NCBI RefSeq assembly: GCF_023242945.1
Contig: NZ_JALKFT010000007.1
Location: 206,345-270,344 of the forward strand
Direction of reading: 5' to 3'
Source of the DNA: Frankia umida
GTDB taxonomy: Bacteria; Actinomycetota; Actinomycetes; Frankiales; Frankiaceae
DNA: 64,000 bases
The position numbers were made by a program, and so were the translations under genes. The stretch's first letter is position 1. The number at the start of each line of letters is the position of its first letter. The notes below the pieces were generated by a model. That model did no database searches. It had not been told where the DNA came from and saw nothing but the letters and a program-made list of their open reading frames with translations. Shown piece by piece: positions 25,633 through 34,646 of the stretch.

Positions 25633-26244
25633 CTACAGACCGGCCCGCACCAGGGCGACGGCGACGACGTTGCTCACGTAGCGACCGCCCTTGGTGTCCT
25701 TGGGCGCGGTCAGCCGCGGACCGGCGGTGGCCAGCGACGTGCCGTCCTCGGTCACGGCCAGCAGGCTCGCGGTGTTACCGAAGCCGGGGTCGATCTCGGG
25801 GAAGGACACGACCGACTCGTAGTTGTCGCTGGCGTGGACGACCACCGCGTAGCGCAGCGAGTCGTTCTTCACGTCGGCCCGGAAGGACGGCTTGGCCGCC
25901 TGCAGCACGTCGTAGAGCAGCGGCCCGGTGTAGGTGTGGGTCTGCGGGCCGGCGCCGCTCTGGAAGGTGACGGTCTGGGTGTGCTGCGGGTACCTGGTGG
26001 CAAGGTCGTTGACGCTGAGCACCAGCGGATGCGCGATCCGCCCGAGCAGCAGCACCCGGCCGGGAGCGGACGGTACGGCCTTCGCCAGCGGGGCCGCGTC
26101 CGAGGCCGCCGGGGCGGCCGGGGGCGGGGTGGCGGCCTGCGCGCCCCAGCTGGGCAGCAGGCTGAGGGTCACCGCGGTGGCAAGCGCGAAAACCGCGGCG
26201 ACCAGACGAAGTGGGGACGATCTGCGGGCGATCTGCGACAGCAT
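25633..26244 (-). CDS. Secreted SUOX-fold (molybdopterin-binding-like) protein lacking cysteine
   Basis: 203-aa exported protein. A signal peptide is clear (RRSSPLRLVAAVFALATAVTLSLLPSWGAQA, cleavage about residue 37). After a Pro/Ala linker the mature part looks like the small sulfite-oxidase-type fold: HPLVLSVNDLATRYPQHTQTV, then HTYTGPLLYDVLQAAKP, YAVVVHASDNYESVVSFPEIDPGF and PRLTAPKDTKGGRYVSNVVAV. The molybdenum-ligating cysteine of true sulfite oxidases is absent; the protein has no Cys at all, so it is probably a non-catalytic binding domain. It is convergent with the desaturase gene. Confidence 0.7.
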   Translation of the reverse strand: MLSQIARRSSPLRLVAAVFALATAVTLSLLPSWGAQAATPPPAAPAASDAAPLAKAVPSAPGRVLLLGRIAHPLVLSVNDLATRYPQHTQTVTFQSGAGPQTHTYTGPLLYDVLQAAKPSFRADVKNDSLRYAVVVHASDNYESVVSFPEIDPGFGNTASLLAVTEDGTSLATAGPRLTAPKDTKGGRYVSNVVAVALVRAGL

Positions 26245-26631
26245 CTTTTCCCGAATCCTTTATCGCGGGGTGGGCGGCTCGACGCCGAACCCCGCGGCCA
26301 GGACCATCGTGATCGGCGAAACGAGCATACGGCCGGATCGTAGCAATACGTCCGCAAATTCGGCAGGAAAAGGAGACATCTACCGCGAATTCGGTTCCGC
26401 AATCCGCCGCCCCAGTTAGCCTCCGCAAACACTCAGTACACAAATCAAGATCGCCGCGGATAGCCAGCAATCAGCCACCAACACTCGTCCCACGACCACG
26501 CACCGGCTGGCCATCCCCGCACGCCTCGCCCGCATGGCGACACCTCCGTACGCCGGCGGCGACCAAGCCTGTAGGGCGACACCTGCGCACAGGCGACACG
26601 TCCGTACGGCGACCACGTCCGACGTCGATGC
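26245..26631. other. Gene-free stretch with GGCGACAC-type repeats
   Basis: About 390 bp without a credible gene, AT-richer than average in its left half (26300-26460). Its right part has loosely repeated GCGACACSTSCG-like units near 26534, 26577, 26592 and 26606, with one more inside the end of the next gene near 26639. The left part should hold the promoter of the exported SUOX-like protein. No terminator or RNA gene recognised. Confidence 0.5.
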
Positions 26632-27453
26632 CTAGGACGGCGACACGTCCGGCGTCGGTGGGGCCGGCGATGGTGGCGGTGGTGGCGATGGCGCTGGGCC
26701 GGCGGGGGGCGGTGCGCCGATGAGGGCGGTTCGAAGCGTGACGGTGAGCTGGAGCAGCCCGATGGCGCAGACCACGACCGTCGCGGTGGCCGCGACGACG
26801 GCGGCGACGTCCGCAAGGCCGGGCACGAGGCCGGCGCCCACCAGGCCGGCACCGGTCACGATCATTCTGGTCGGGCGCTCACCCACCGTCACTACACCGA
26901 TCTCACCGAAACCGGCGTTCCCGGCCCGCGCCCGGGTGTACTCCAACAGCCCGAGCAGACAGCCGGCGGCGACCAGCAGCCCCCCGGGCGCCCCGAGGCA
27001 CCACAGTCCGACCAGGCACAGCACGTCACCACAGCGGTCGGCGACCGAGTCCAGGACATAACCCCACGCGGTGGACCGTCCGGTCAGCACCGCCACCGCG
27101 CCATCCACGCTGTCCGCCACGCCGCCGAGGATCAGCGCGACCAGGCCGAGCAGCGGCCACCGCCCACCCACGACCGACGCGGGCACCACCAGCGCGGTCA
27201 GCACAACCCCACCAGCGGTCACCGCGGACGGCGCCACCCGCCGGACCGCCAGCGGGCGCGCGATCCGGTGGACGAACGTCAGGAACGTCCGGACGAGCCA
27301 CAGCCCCGAGCGGACGTCGTACCCACCGTGCAGCTGCGACCAGCGAGCGAGATAACCGTCAAGATCGAGACCACCGGCCGAATCGGGATGGCCGGCAGGG
27401 TCGGGACCGGCCGAATCGGGGCGGCGAGCGGGATCGGGGGCGGGCTTCGGCAC
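26632..27453 (-). CDS. CDP-alcohol phosphatidyltransferase family protein
   Basis: 273-aa polytopic protein with about six membrane segments and a Pro-rich C-terminal tail. The family motif is present as DSVDGAVAVLTGRSTAWGY followed by VLDSVADR: D-xx-DG-xx-A-x(9)-G-xxx-D-xxx-D. The usual AR pair reads AV, a departure from the consensus. Such enzymes displace CMP from CDP-diacylglycerol or a CDP-polyol to form a phosphodiester lipid; the acceptor cannot be told. The GTG at 27453 is the best start, without a strong ribosome site. A canonical homologue (pgsA) lies at 62 kb, so this one probably has a different product. Confidence 0.75.
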   Translation of the reverse strand: MPKPAPDPARRPDSAGPDPAGHPDSAGGLDLDGYLARWSQLHGGYDVRSGLWLVRTFLTFVHRIARPLAVRRVAPSAVTAGGVVLTALVVPASVVGGRWPLLGLVALILGGVADSVDGAVAVLTGRSTAWGYVLDSVADRCGDVLCLVGLWCLGAPGGLLVAAGCLLGLLEYTRARAGNAGFGEIGVVTVGERPTRMIVTGAGLVGAGLVPGLADVAAVVAATATVVVCAIGLLQLTVTLRTALIGAPPPAGPAPSPPPPPSPAPPTPDVSPS

Positions 27454-27516
27454 ACATCCATGAAACAGCGAGGACAGGACGGTGGCCGGGACGTAGGGTC
27501 ACGGGCAGGGGGTGCC

Positions 27517-27807
27517 GTGACCGAGCAGGCGACCGGAGTGGTGGAGCACATCGAGGATCTCGACGTGCCAGCCGTGTTCACGCCCCACCGGGATCAGGTG
27601 ATGCTCGCCGTGCGCGTCCCCTCGGTGTTCAGCACCCTCGACCTGGGGCTGATCACCCAGGTCATCGACGCCGCCAACCAGGCGGGATTCTCCCTGGCCC
27701 GCACACAGTCGTTCCGCGAGGACTGGCTGCTGTGCGTGTTCGACTCGTACGCGGCGGTGTTCGCCCGGCCCGCGACGCCCCCCACACCCACGTCCAGCCC
27801 CACCTGA
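27517..27807 (+). CDS. Small conserved-looking protein of unknown function
   Basis: 96-aa protein from GTG 27517 (VTEQATGVVEHIEDLDVP) with a GCAGGGGG ribosome site. A compact alpha/beta core is suggested by MLAVRVPSVFSTLDLGLITQVIDAANQAGFSLARTQSF and EDWLLCVFDSYAAVFARP. It ends 7 bp from the convergent metF stop. I do not recognise the family. The GC-rich third positions and the ordered hydrophobic pattern support it as real. Confidence 0.6.
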   Translation: MTEQATGVVEHIEDLDVPAVFTPHRDQVMLAVRVPSVFSTLDLGLITQVIDAANQAGFSLARTQSFREDWLLCVFDSYAAVFARPATPPTPTSSPT

Positions 27808-27814
27808 CAGCGCG

Positions 27815-28711
27815 CTAGCGGACGGCCTGGAAGATCTCCCGGGTGGCGCTGGAGCGGTTCAGGGTGATGAAGTGCAGGCCGGGCGCCCCACCGTCGAGCA
27901 GGCGACGGGAGAGTTCGGTCGCCACGTCGACGCCGACGGCGCGCACAGCGGCCGGATCGTCGGCGACCGCCTGCAGACGGTCCACCAGGTCGCTCGGCAG
28001 GGCGGCACCGGACAGCTGCGCCATTCGCACGATCTGCGACACGTTCGTCACCGGCATGATCCCGGGGATGATCGGCTTGTCGCAGCCGAGCGCCCGGACC
28101 CGCTCGACCAGGCGGAAGTAGTCGTCCGCGCCGAAGAAGAACTGGGTGATGGCGTAGTCGGCGCCGGCGTCGAACTTGGCGACCAGATGACGGGCGTCGG
28201 TGTCGAGATCCGGCGAGCGGGGATGCTTGTCGGGGAAGGCCGCCACCCCGACGCAGAAGTCCCCGGCCGCGCGGACCAGGCTGACCAGTTCGCTCGCGTA
28301 CTCGAGGCCCTGCGGATGGGCGGTCCACGTCCCCTGCGGGTCACCCGGCGGGTCGCCGCGCAGCACCAGCACGTTGCGCACCCCGGCACCGGCGTAGTTG
28401 CCGATCACCTGACGCAGCTCGGCGACGGAGTGGTTGACCGCGGTGAGGTGCGCGATGGGGGTGAGCGTGGTCTCGGTGGCGATCCGCTCGGTCACGCGGA
28501 TCGTGCCGTCCCGCGTGGAGCCGCCGGCACCGTAGGTGACCGAGACGAAGGACGGGCGCAGCGCCTCGATCTGGCGCAGCGCCGTCCACAGCTGCCGTTC
28601 TCCCTCCGACGTCTTCGGCGGGAAGAACTCAAAGGAGAACGACGGTAGCCCCGCGGCGAGGAACTCGGCCATCGTTGTCGGTCGCGCGCTCACACTACGA
28701 ACCGCCGTCAT
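27815..28711 (-). CDS. metF: 5,10-methylenetetrahydrofolate reductase
   Basis: 298-aa MetF, a flavin-dependent TIM-barrel enzyme making 5-methyl-THF for methionine synthesis. Seen: FSFEFFPPKTSEGE (catalytic Glu in EFFPPK), SFVSVTYGAGGSTRD, LRGDPPGD, the FAD/folate-binding FDAGADYAITQFFFGADDYF and IIPGIMPVTN. The ATG at 28711 abuts a GGAGG sequence too closely for an ideal ribosome site; ATG 28672 (MAEFLAAGLPSF) is an alternative start. Neighbours are a small unknown gene (convergent) and a DUF4097 protein on the same strand. Confidence 0.93.
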   Translation of the reverse strand: MTAVRSVSARPTTMAEFLAAGLPSFSFEFFPPKTSEGERQLWTALRQIEALRPSFVSVTYGAGGSTRDGTIRVTERIATETTLTPIAHLTAVNHSVAELRQVIGNYAGAGVRNVLVLRGDPPGDPQGTWTAHPQGLEYASELVSLVRAAGDFCVGVAAFPDKHPRSPDLDTDARHLVAKFDAGADYAITQFFFGADDYFRLVERVRALGCDKPIIPGIMPVTNVSQIVRMAQLSGAALPSDLVDRLQAVADDPAAVRAVGVDVATELSRRLLDGGAPGLHFITLNRSSATREIFQAVR

Positions 28712-28833
28712 CCTCCGAGCGTAGCCCGCCGGAGACCACGCCTGGGAACAGCCCCCGCCGGCAGCGGCCGGCCGGCGGCCAGCAGGCCGGTCAGGGACGA
28801 CCACCGACGGACCACGGGCGGTCGGGATGGCCG

Positions 28834-29526
28834 TCAGATGGGCAGCGGGCCCAGCGGTGCGGTGGTGCCGACCTGCACCCGACCGGAGATGGTGCGGGCC
28901 ACCACGCGGTGGGCGGCGCCGGGCACCGCGGTGAGGTTCAGGTCGACGCCACGCGGGTCGCCGGACTCCACGGCGACGTCGTAACGCTCGTCCGGGAGCA
29001 TCACCGTCACCAGGCCGGTGTCACTCTGCGCGTGGACGTCCCGCGGCGGGCTGCTGAAGTGCAGGTTCACGTCGCCCTCACGGCTGCGGGCGGCGACGGG
29101 GCCGGCGCCGAGCTCCCGGCCGGCGATCGTGCCGTCCCGGGTGACCAGCGACAGCTCGCCGCCGACGCCCCACAGGGTGATCTCGCCGGTGAGCAGTTCG
29201 GCCCGCACCCGGGTACCGGCGGGCACCTGCAACCGGACCCGTACCTCACTGCGACGACCGTCGATACGCAGCACCGACCCGACGGTCGTCACGGTGGGTG
29301 CCGCCCGGCCGGGCCGACGGCGGACGGTGAGCTCGGCCCGGACGCTGTCCCGGGCCCGATCCGCCACCTCGACGCGGCCCGCCGCCATCATCAGCTCGAC
29401 GGCGTCTATACCGTCAACGGTGTGGACGAGTTCGGCAGGTGGCAGTTTCAGCAGGGAAAGACCGCCGATCGCGGCGGCCAACAGGACCACGGCGATCACC
29501 ACAACGAGCGTGTCGAACACGGGCAC
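28834..29526 (-). CDS. DUF4097-like membrane-anchored beta-repeat protein
   Basis: 230-aa protein with one N-terminal membrane helix (LVVVIAVVLLAAAIGGLSLL, residues 7-26) and an extracytoplasmic beta-helix-like region of short repeated strands: VRVRLQVPAGTRVRAELLTGEITLWG, GELSLVTRDGTIAG, GDVNLHFSSPPRDV, GLVTVMLPDERYDVAVES and RTISGRVQVG. This resembles the DUF4097 putative adhesin domain; function unknown. It is divergent from the polyprenyl synthase gene with only 23 bp between the two start codons, so the two promoters must overlap each other's 5' coding ends. Confidence 0.75.
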   Translation of the reverse strand: MPVFDTLVVVIAVVLLAAAIGGLSLLKLPPAELVHTVDGIDAVELMMAAGRVEVADRARDSVRAELTVRRRPGRAAPTVTTVGSVLRIDGRRSEVRVRLQVPAGTRVRAELLTGEITLWGVGGELSLVTRDGTIAGRELGAGPVAARSREGDVNLHFSSPPRDVHAQSDTGLVTVMLPDERYDVAVESGDPRGVDLNLTAVPGAAHRVVARTISGRVQVGTTAPLGPLPI

Positions 29527-29549
29527 ACCGCACCGTACCCCGGCCGTCG

Positions 29550-30653
29550 ATGACGGACATCCGCGTTCGGGTGTCCGCGGTACTGCGTCAGTTCCTCGCC
29601 GACCGTGGGGTCACGCTGCTCGAGATCGACCCCGAGCTCGCTCCGTTCCTCGAGGTGGCCGAACAGGTGCTGCTCGGCGGCGGCAAGCGGCTGCGTCCGG
29701 CGTTCTGCTACTGGGGGTGGCGGGGCGTCGGCGCGGCGGACGGTCCCGAAATCGTGATGGCCGCCGCGTCCCTGGAAGTGCTACATGCCTGCGCGCTGGT
29801 GCATGACGATCTTATGGACGCCTCCGAGCTGCGCCGCGGCCGGGCGAGCGCGCACCGTGACCTGGCGCTGCGCCATCGCGCCCGCGGGCTGCCCGGTGAC
29901 AGCGACCGGTTCGGGCAGTCGGCCGCCATCCTGCTCGGCGATCTGTTTCTGAGCTGGGCGGACGATCTGCTGATGGCCAGCGGCCTGGAACCGGCGGCGC
30001 TGCTGCGCGCCTGGCCGATCTACTCCCGGATGCGCACCGAGCTCGTCGCCGGCCAGTACCTCGACCTCAGCGGCCATCCCCTGGACCTTGGCAGTGACCC
30101 GCCCGCGCGCCAGGACGACGAGTCGTCGGCTCCGGATGGCCGACCGTCGGTGCGGATCGGACGGATCGCCCGGTACAAGACGGCCGGGTACACCGTGATC
30201 CGCCCGTTGCAGCTCGGCGCGCTGCTGGCCGGGGCGCCGCCGGAGTTGCTGGCGACGTACGCCGCCTTCGGCGCGCCGCTCGGCGAGGCGTTCCAGCTAC
30301 GCGACGACATCCTGGATCTGTTCGGCGATCCGGCGGTGACCGGCAAACCCGCAGGCGAGGACCTGCGCAACGGCCGGCCGAACGCGTTGCTGGCGCTCGC
30401 CGCCCGTCAGCCGGACGCGACCGGGCTGCGGGCCCTGGTGGATCGGCCCGATCTTCCCGCGGCACTCGACCAGGCACGGGCGTTCGTCGTCAGCTGTGGT
30501 GCGCTGGAGCTGGCCGAACAGCGGATCGCGGCCTGCGCCGCAGAGGCCCTCGCCGCCCTGACCGCGGCCACGGCCTCCCCCGCCCCTCTGGACGCCACGA
30601 CCTTCGACGCGCTGTCACGTCTCGCGGTCGCGGCCACCGTCCGGACACAGTAG
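29550..30653 (+). CDS. crtE: Geranylgeranyl/polyprenyl diphosphate synthase
   Basis: 367-aa all-helical trans-prenyltransferase. Both Asp-rich motifs are intact: first DDLMD at 86-90 (ALVHDDLMDASELRRG) and second DDILD at 252-256 (QLRDDILDLFGDPAVTGKPAGEDLRNG). GGKRLRP near residue 45 is the IPP-binding segment. It condenses IPP with allylic diphosphates; because crtI follows and crtB is nearby, GGPP for carotenoids is the likely product, though chain length is not certain. The ATG at 29550 is near-adjacent to the divergent DUF4097 gene. A tandem repeat separates it from crtI. Confidence 0.88.
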   Translation: MTDIRVRVSAVLRQFLADRGVTLLEIDPELAPFLEVAEQVLLGGGKRLRPAFCYWGWRGVGAADGPEIVMAAASLEVLHACALVHDDLMDASELRRGRASAHRDLALRHRARGLPGDSDRFGQSAAILLGDLFLSWADDLLMASGLEPAALLRAWPIYSRMRTELVAGQYLDLSGHPLDLGSDPPARQDDESSAPDGRPSVRIGRIARYKTAGYTVIRPLQLGALLAGAPPELLATYAAFGAPLGEAFQLRDDILDLFGDPAVTGKPAGEDLRNGRPNALLALAARQPDATGLRALVDRPDLPAALDQARAFVVSCGALELAEQRIAACAAEALAALTAATASPAPLDATTFDALSRLAVAATVRTQ

Positions 30654-30710
30654 GGACGACACCACGGCCGCCGCATCTCCCCGCCGCGCGGGCAGCTGAC
30701 AGAGGCGCCC

Positions 30711-30790
30711 ACAGACGCACGCACACAGACGCACGCACGCACACAGACGCACACAGACGCACGCAGACGGACGCAGGGACGCACGGGCGG
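30711..30790. repeat. GACGCACACA-type simple repeat between crtE and crtI
   Basis: About 80 bp of interleaved ACAGACGCAC, ACGCACGC and related units, decaying to the right into GGACGCAGGGACGCACGGGC. It fills nearly all of the crtE-crtI gap and ends just before the crtI ribosome site (GGGAGG). It is an unusual low-complexity leader and may vary in length by slippage. Confidence 0.8.
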
Positions 30791-30823
30791 GCAACCGGGC
30801 AGGCAGGCGGGAGGCGGGGCTTG

Positions 30824-32335
30824 ATGCGCACGGTACAGGGGCCAACAGATCACATCGTCATCGTGGGTGCGGGCCTGGGCGGGCTGTCGGCGGCGCTGCG
30901 GCTGGCCGGGGCCGGACGGCGGGTCACCGTGCTCGAACGGGAGGCGGGCCCCGGTGGGCGCGCGGGCCGGCTCGCCCTGGGTGACTACCAGTTCGACACC
31001 GGGCCGACCGTGCTGACGATGCCGGAGCTGCTCGCGGACGCGCTGGACTGCGTCGGTGAGAACCTCGAGGACTGGCTGACCCTCACCCGGCTCGACCCGA
31101 TGTACCGGGCGTTCTTCGCCGATGGTTCGTCGCTGGACGTGCGGGCCGACCCGGCCGACACCGCCGCGCAGATCCGCGCGCTGTGCGGGCCGGCGGAGGC
31201 CGCGGGCTTCGAACGGTTCGTCACGCTGGTGACGGACATGTTCCGGGTCCAGTTCGCGCACTTCATCGACGCTCAGGTGGACTCGCCGCTGACGCTGATG
31301 CGTCCGGCGCTGGCCCGGCTCGCCGCGCTCGGCGGGTTCCGCCGGCTCGCCCCGGTCGTCGACCGTCATCTGCGCGACGAGCGGACCCGGCGGCTGTTCT
31401 CCTTCCAGGCGATGTACGCGGGTCTCGCCCCGCACGACGCGCTGGCGCTCTACGCGGTCATCTCGTACATGGACTGTGTCGCCGGGGTGTACCACCCGAC
31501 CGGCGGGATGCACGCCGTGCCCGAGGCACTGGCCGGCGCGGCCGCCAAACACGGCGTGACCCTGCGTTATGACACGACCGTGACCCGGGTGGAGGTCCAC
31601 GGCGGACGGGCGGTGGCCGTGCACACCGCGGCGGGTGAACGGGTGCCCGCCGACGTGGTCGTGCTCAACCCCGACCTGCCGATCGCCTACGCCGACCTGC
31701 TGCCCCCGGGGGCGGCGCCACGGCGGCTGCGGCGGCTGCGCTACTCCCCGTCCTGCTTTCTGCTGCACGCCGGGGCCCGGGTGGACTACCCGCACACCGC
31801 CCATCACACCATCCACTTCGGCCAGGCCTGGCGACGCACCTTCGCGGAGATCATCGACCGCGGCGAGCTGATGAGCGACCCGTCCTTCCTGGTCAGCACG
31901 CCCTCGCGCAGCGATCCGACACTGGCCCCGGGCGGCGGGCACGCCTACTACGTGCTGTTTCCCACCCCGAACCTCACCGCCGGTCTGGACTGGTCGGTGC
32001 TCGGCCCGCGCTACCGCGACGAGGTCATCGCCACCTGCGAACGGCGCGGCTATCCGGGTTTCGGCGCGGCCATCGAGGTGGCGGCCACGACGACGCCGGC
32101 GGACTGGCGGGCCCGTGGGATGGCGGCGGGCGCGCCGTTCGCCGCCGCCCACACGCTGGGGCAGACCGGCCCGTTCCGCCCGGGCAACCTGGCGTCGGGG
32201 CTGGCGAACGTGGTGTTCACCGGCAGCGGCACCCGCCCGGGCGTCGGCGTGCCGATGGTGCTCGTCTCCGGACGGCTCGCCGCCGAGCGCGTTCTCGGAC
32301 CGCGCCGCGACTACCGCTCCCGGGCCCTGCGCTGA
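30824..32335 (+). CDS. crtI: Phytoene desaturase
   Basis: 503-aa CrtI. FAD-binding IVIVGAGLGGLSAALRLAGAG near residues 12-32, then EREAGPGGRAGRLALGDYQFDTGPTVLTMPEL, a long substrate domain, and a C-terminal signature GSGTRPGVGVPMVLVSGRLAAERVL. It introduces double bonds into phytoene to give neurosporene or lycopene. The ATG at 30824 (three bases after an in-frame TTG) has a GGGAGG ribosome site. crtE lies 170 bp upstream and a MoxR-DUF58-VWA cassette 98 bp downstream. Confidence 0.9.
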   Translation: MRTVQGPTDHIVIVGAGLGGLSAALRLAGAGRRVTVLEREAGPGGRAGRLALGDYQFDTGPTVLTMPELLADALDCVGENLEDWLTLTRLDPMYRAFFADGSSLDVRADPADTAAQIRALCGPAEAAGFERFVTLVTDMFRVQFAHFIDAQVDSPLTLMRPALARLAALGGFRRLAPVVDRHLRDERTRRLFSFQAMYAGLAPHDALALYAVISYMDCVAGVYHPTGGMHAVPEALAGAAAKHGVTLRYDTTVTRVEVHGGRAVAVHTAAGERVPADVVVLNPDLPIAYADLLPPGAAPRRLRRLRYSPSCFLLHAGARVDYPHTAHHTIHFGQAWRRTFAEIIDRGELMSDPSFLVSTPSRSDPTLAPGGGHAYYVLFPTPNLTAGLDWSVLGPRYRDEVIATCERRGYPGFGAAIEVAATTTPADWRARGMAAGAPFAAAHTLGQTGPFRPGNLASGLANVVFTGSGTRPGVGVPMVLVSGRLAAERVLGPRRDYRSRALR

Positions 32336-32433
32336 GCGATAGTTCCTGAACAGGGGGTTAGAAGTCCCTTGGAACCTCGCCGTGCCGACTCGGTTGGTCC
32401 CCCATTTCGCCCGGCGGCTGGGAGAATACCGGC

Positions 32434-33564
32434 ATGGACCAAGGGCGCAGCCCGGCCAGCCTCGCGGCACCGGACACCACGACGGACGCGGCGTTGCTCG
32501 AACGCGCCCTGTTCGAGATCAAGAAGGTCATCGTCGGGCAGGACCGGATGGTCGAGCGGATGCTCGTCGCGCTGCTCGCGCGGGGGCACTGCCTGCTCGA
32601 GGGGGTGCCGGGGGTCGCCAAGACCCTGGCCGTGCAGACCCTGGCGACGGTGGTGGGCGGTTCGTTCGTCCGCATCCAGTTCACCAACGACCTGGTTCCG
32701 TCCGACATCGTCGGCGCACGCATCTACAAGTCCACGAGCGAGTCGTTCGACGTGGAACTCGGGCCGGTGTTCGCGAACTTCGTGCTGGCCGACGAGATCA
32801 ACCGGGCGCCGGCGAAGGTACAGTCGGCCCTGCTGGAGATCATGTCGGAGAAGCAGGTCTCCCTGGGCGGAGTCACCCATCCGCTGCCGCGGCCGTTCCT
32901 GGTGCTGGCCACCCAGAACCCGATCGAGTCCGAGGGCGTCTACCCGCTGCCCGAGGCCCAGCGCGACCGGTTCCTGATGAAGGTCACCGTGCCCTACCCG
33001 AGCCCGGCCGAGGAGCTGGAGATCGTGCGGCGGATGGGGGTGCGTCCCCCCGTGCCCGAGCCGGTGCTCGACCCGGCGAAGCTGCTGCGTCTGCAGGAAC
33101 GGGCGGACAACGTGTTCGTCCACCACGCGATCGTCGAGTTCGCGGTGAACCTCGTGCTCGCCACCCGCGCGCCGGAGCAGGCGGGTCTGCCGGAGCTGCG
33201 CGGCCAGCTCGCCTACGGCGCCTCGCCGCGGGCGTCGCTGGGCCTGATCGCCGCCGCGCGGGCCCTCGGCCTGCTGCGCGGCCGCGACTACGTGGTCCCC
33301 GACGATGTCATCGCCGTCGCCCTGGATGTGCTGCCGCACCGGCTGGTGCTGTCCTACGAGGCGCTTGCCGAGGGGCTCTCCGCCGACGCGATCGCCGCGC
33401 GCATCGTCTCCTCGATCGTCCCGCCGCAGGTCGCGCCGCGTCAGCAGGCCCCCTATGTCACCGGCGGGCCCGGCGGCCCGTACACCGGCCCGCACACCGG
33501 CGGCTGGGGCGCCAACCCACGGTCGGGTTTCCCCGAATACCTCGAGCAGGGCCCGCGCGGATGA
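32434..33564 (+). CDS. MoxR-family AAA+ ATPase
   Basis: 376-aa MoxR ATPase. Walker A GVPGVAKT at residues 57-64, Walker B VLADEINRAPAKVQSALLE around 110, sensor segment LVLATQNPIESEGVYPLPEAQRDRF, and a C-terminal lid ending in a Gly/Pro-rich tail. MoxR proteins act as chaperone-like ATPases with VWA partners. It overlaps the following DUF58 gene by ATGA. The ATG at 32434 has a GGGAG site upstream. It begins a four-gene coupled set ending in crtB. Confidence 0.92.
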   Translation: MDQGRSPASLAAPDTTTDAALLERALFEIKKVIVGQDRMVERMLVALLARGHCLLEGVPGVAKTLAVQTLATVVGGSFVRIQFTNDLVPSDIVGARIYKSTSESFDVELGPVFANFVLADEINRAPAKVQSALLEIMSEKQVSLGGVTHPLPRPFLVLATQNPIESEGVYPLPEAQRDRFLMKVTVPYPSPAEELEIVRRMGVRPPVPEPVLDPAKLLRLQERADNVFVHHAIVEFAVNLVLATRAPEQAGLPELRGQLAYGASPRASLGLIAAARALGLLRGRDYVVPDDVIAVALDVLPHRLVLSYEALAEGLSADAIAARIVSSIVPPQVAPRQQAPYVTGGPGGPYTGPHTGGWGANPRSGFPEYLEQGPRG

Positions 33565-34646
33565 CGGCCGGCACCGATCCGGTCATCGAGCGGACGCTGC
33601 GCCGCCTCGAACTCACCGTGCTGCGCCGCCTCGACGGCATGCTGCTCGGCGACCATCTCGGCCTGCTGCCCGGCCACGGCAGCGAGAAGGCGGAAAGCCG
33701 CGAGTACACCGTCGGTGACGACGTGCGCCGGATGGACTGGGCGGTCACCGCCCGCACCACCGTCCCGCATGTGCACGATCTCATCGCCGACCGCGAGCTC
33801 GAGACCTGGGCGCTGGTCGACCTGACCGCCAGCTCCGAGTTCGGCAGCGGCGAGCTGGACAAGCGTGACCTGACGATCGCCGCGACCGCCGCCGTCGGTT
33901 TCCTCACCGCCCGCACCGGTAACCGGATGGGCGCCGTCGCCCTCACCGGCGGCGGGACGAGGGCCTACCCGGCCCGCCCTGGCCGTGCCGGTCTGCGAGC
34001 GCTGCTGCGCAACCTGCTCACCACCCCCCGCACCGCCCACGACCGGCCGCTGCACCGCCCCGAGCCGGCCGCGGCCACCGACCTGTCCGTCGCCATCGCC
34101 GGCCTGATGCGCCCGCCGCGGCGGCGGGGTCTGGCGGTGGTCATCACCGACTTCCAGTCCACCGACCTGAGCTGGGAACGTCCGCTGCGGGCGTTGGCCG
34201 CCCGCCACCAGGTGCTCGCCATCGAGGTGCTCGACCCGCTCGAGCTGGAACTGCCCGCCGTCGGTCTGCTGCCCGTCGTCGACGCCGAGACCGGCGCCCT
34301 GCTGGAGGTACCGACCTCGTCGCGGCGGCTGCGCGCCCGGTACGCCCAGGCGGCCGCGGCGCACCGGCGTGAGGTGGCGCTCGCCCTGCGCCGGGCCGGC
34401 GCCGACCATCTGGTGCTGCGCACCGACTCCGACTGGCTGGTCGACATCGCCCGGTTCGCCGCGGCCAACCGGCGCGGGCGCGGCGCCGGTCGCCGGCCAC
34501 CGCTGGCCGCGACCGTCGCGGCCGCGCCGGCCGGTGGGCGGGTCGGGCGGGCGGGCACGACCGGGCGGGCCCTGTTCGCCCCGGCCACGGCCTCGGCCCC
34601 GGTCACCCCCACGCCCGCCCGGTCCGCCGCGGTGGGGCGCTGGTGA
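33561..34646 (+). CDS. DUF58 protein (MoxR cassette)
   Basis: 361-aa DUF58 protein with the hallmark GSEKAESREYTVGDDVRRMDWAVTARTTVPHVHDL near residues 45-75, then a VWA-like fold starting ETWALVDLTASSEFGSGELDKRD (a MIDAS-like D-x-[ST]-x-S pattern). Its last 50 residues are Ala/Pro-rich and disordered. It starts in the MoxR stop (ATGA) and ends in the VWA start (GTGA). Function is inferred only from the cassette: a MoxR-regulated envelope or metal-linked assembly. Confidence 0.88.
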   Translation: MTAGTDPVIERTLRRLELTVLRRLDGMLLGDHLGLLPGHGSEKAESREYTVGDDVRRMDWAVTARTTVPHVHDLIADRELETWALVDLTASSEFGSGELDKRDLTIAATAAVGFLTARTGNRMGAVALTGGGTRAYPARPGRAGLRALLRNLLTTPRTAHDRPLHRPEPAAATDLSVAIAGLMRPPRRRGLAVVITDFQSTDLSWERPLRALAARHQVLAIEVLDPLELELPAVGLLPVVDAETGALLEVPTSSRRLRARYAQAAAAHRREVALALRRAGADHLVLRTDSDWLVDIARFAAANRRGRGAGRRPPLAATVAAAPAGGRVGRAGTTGRALFAPATASAPVTPTPARSAAVGRW

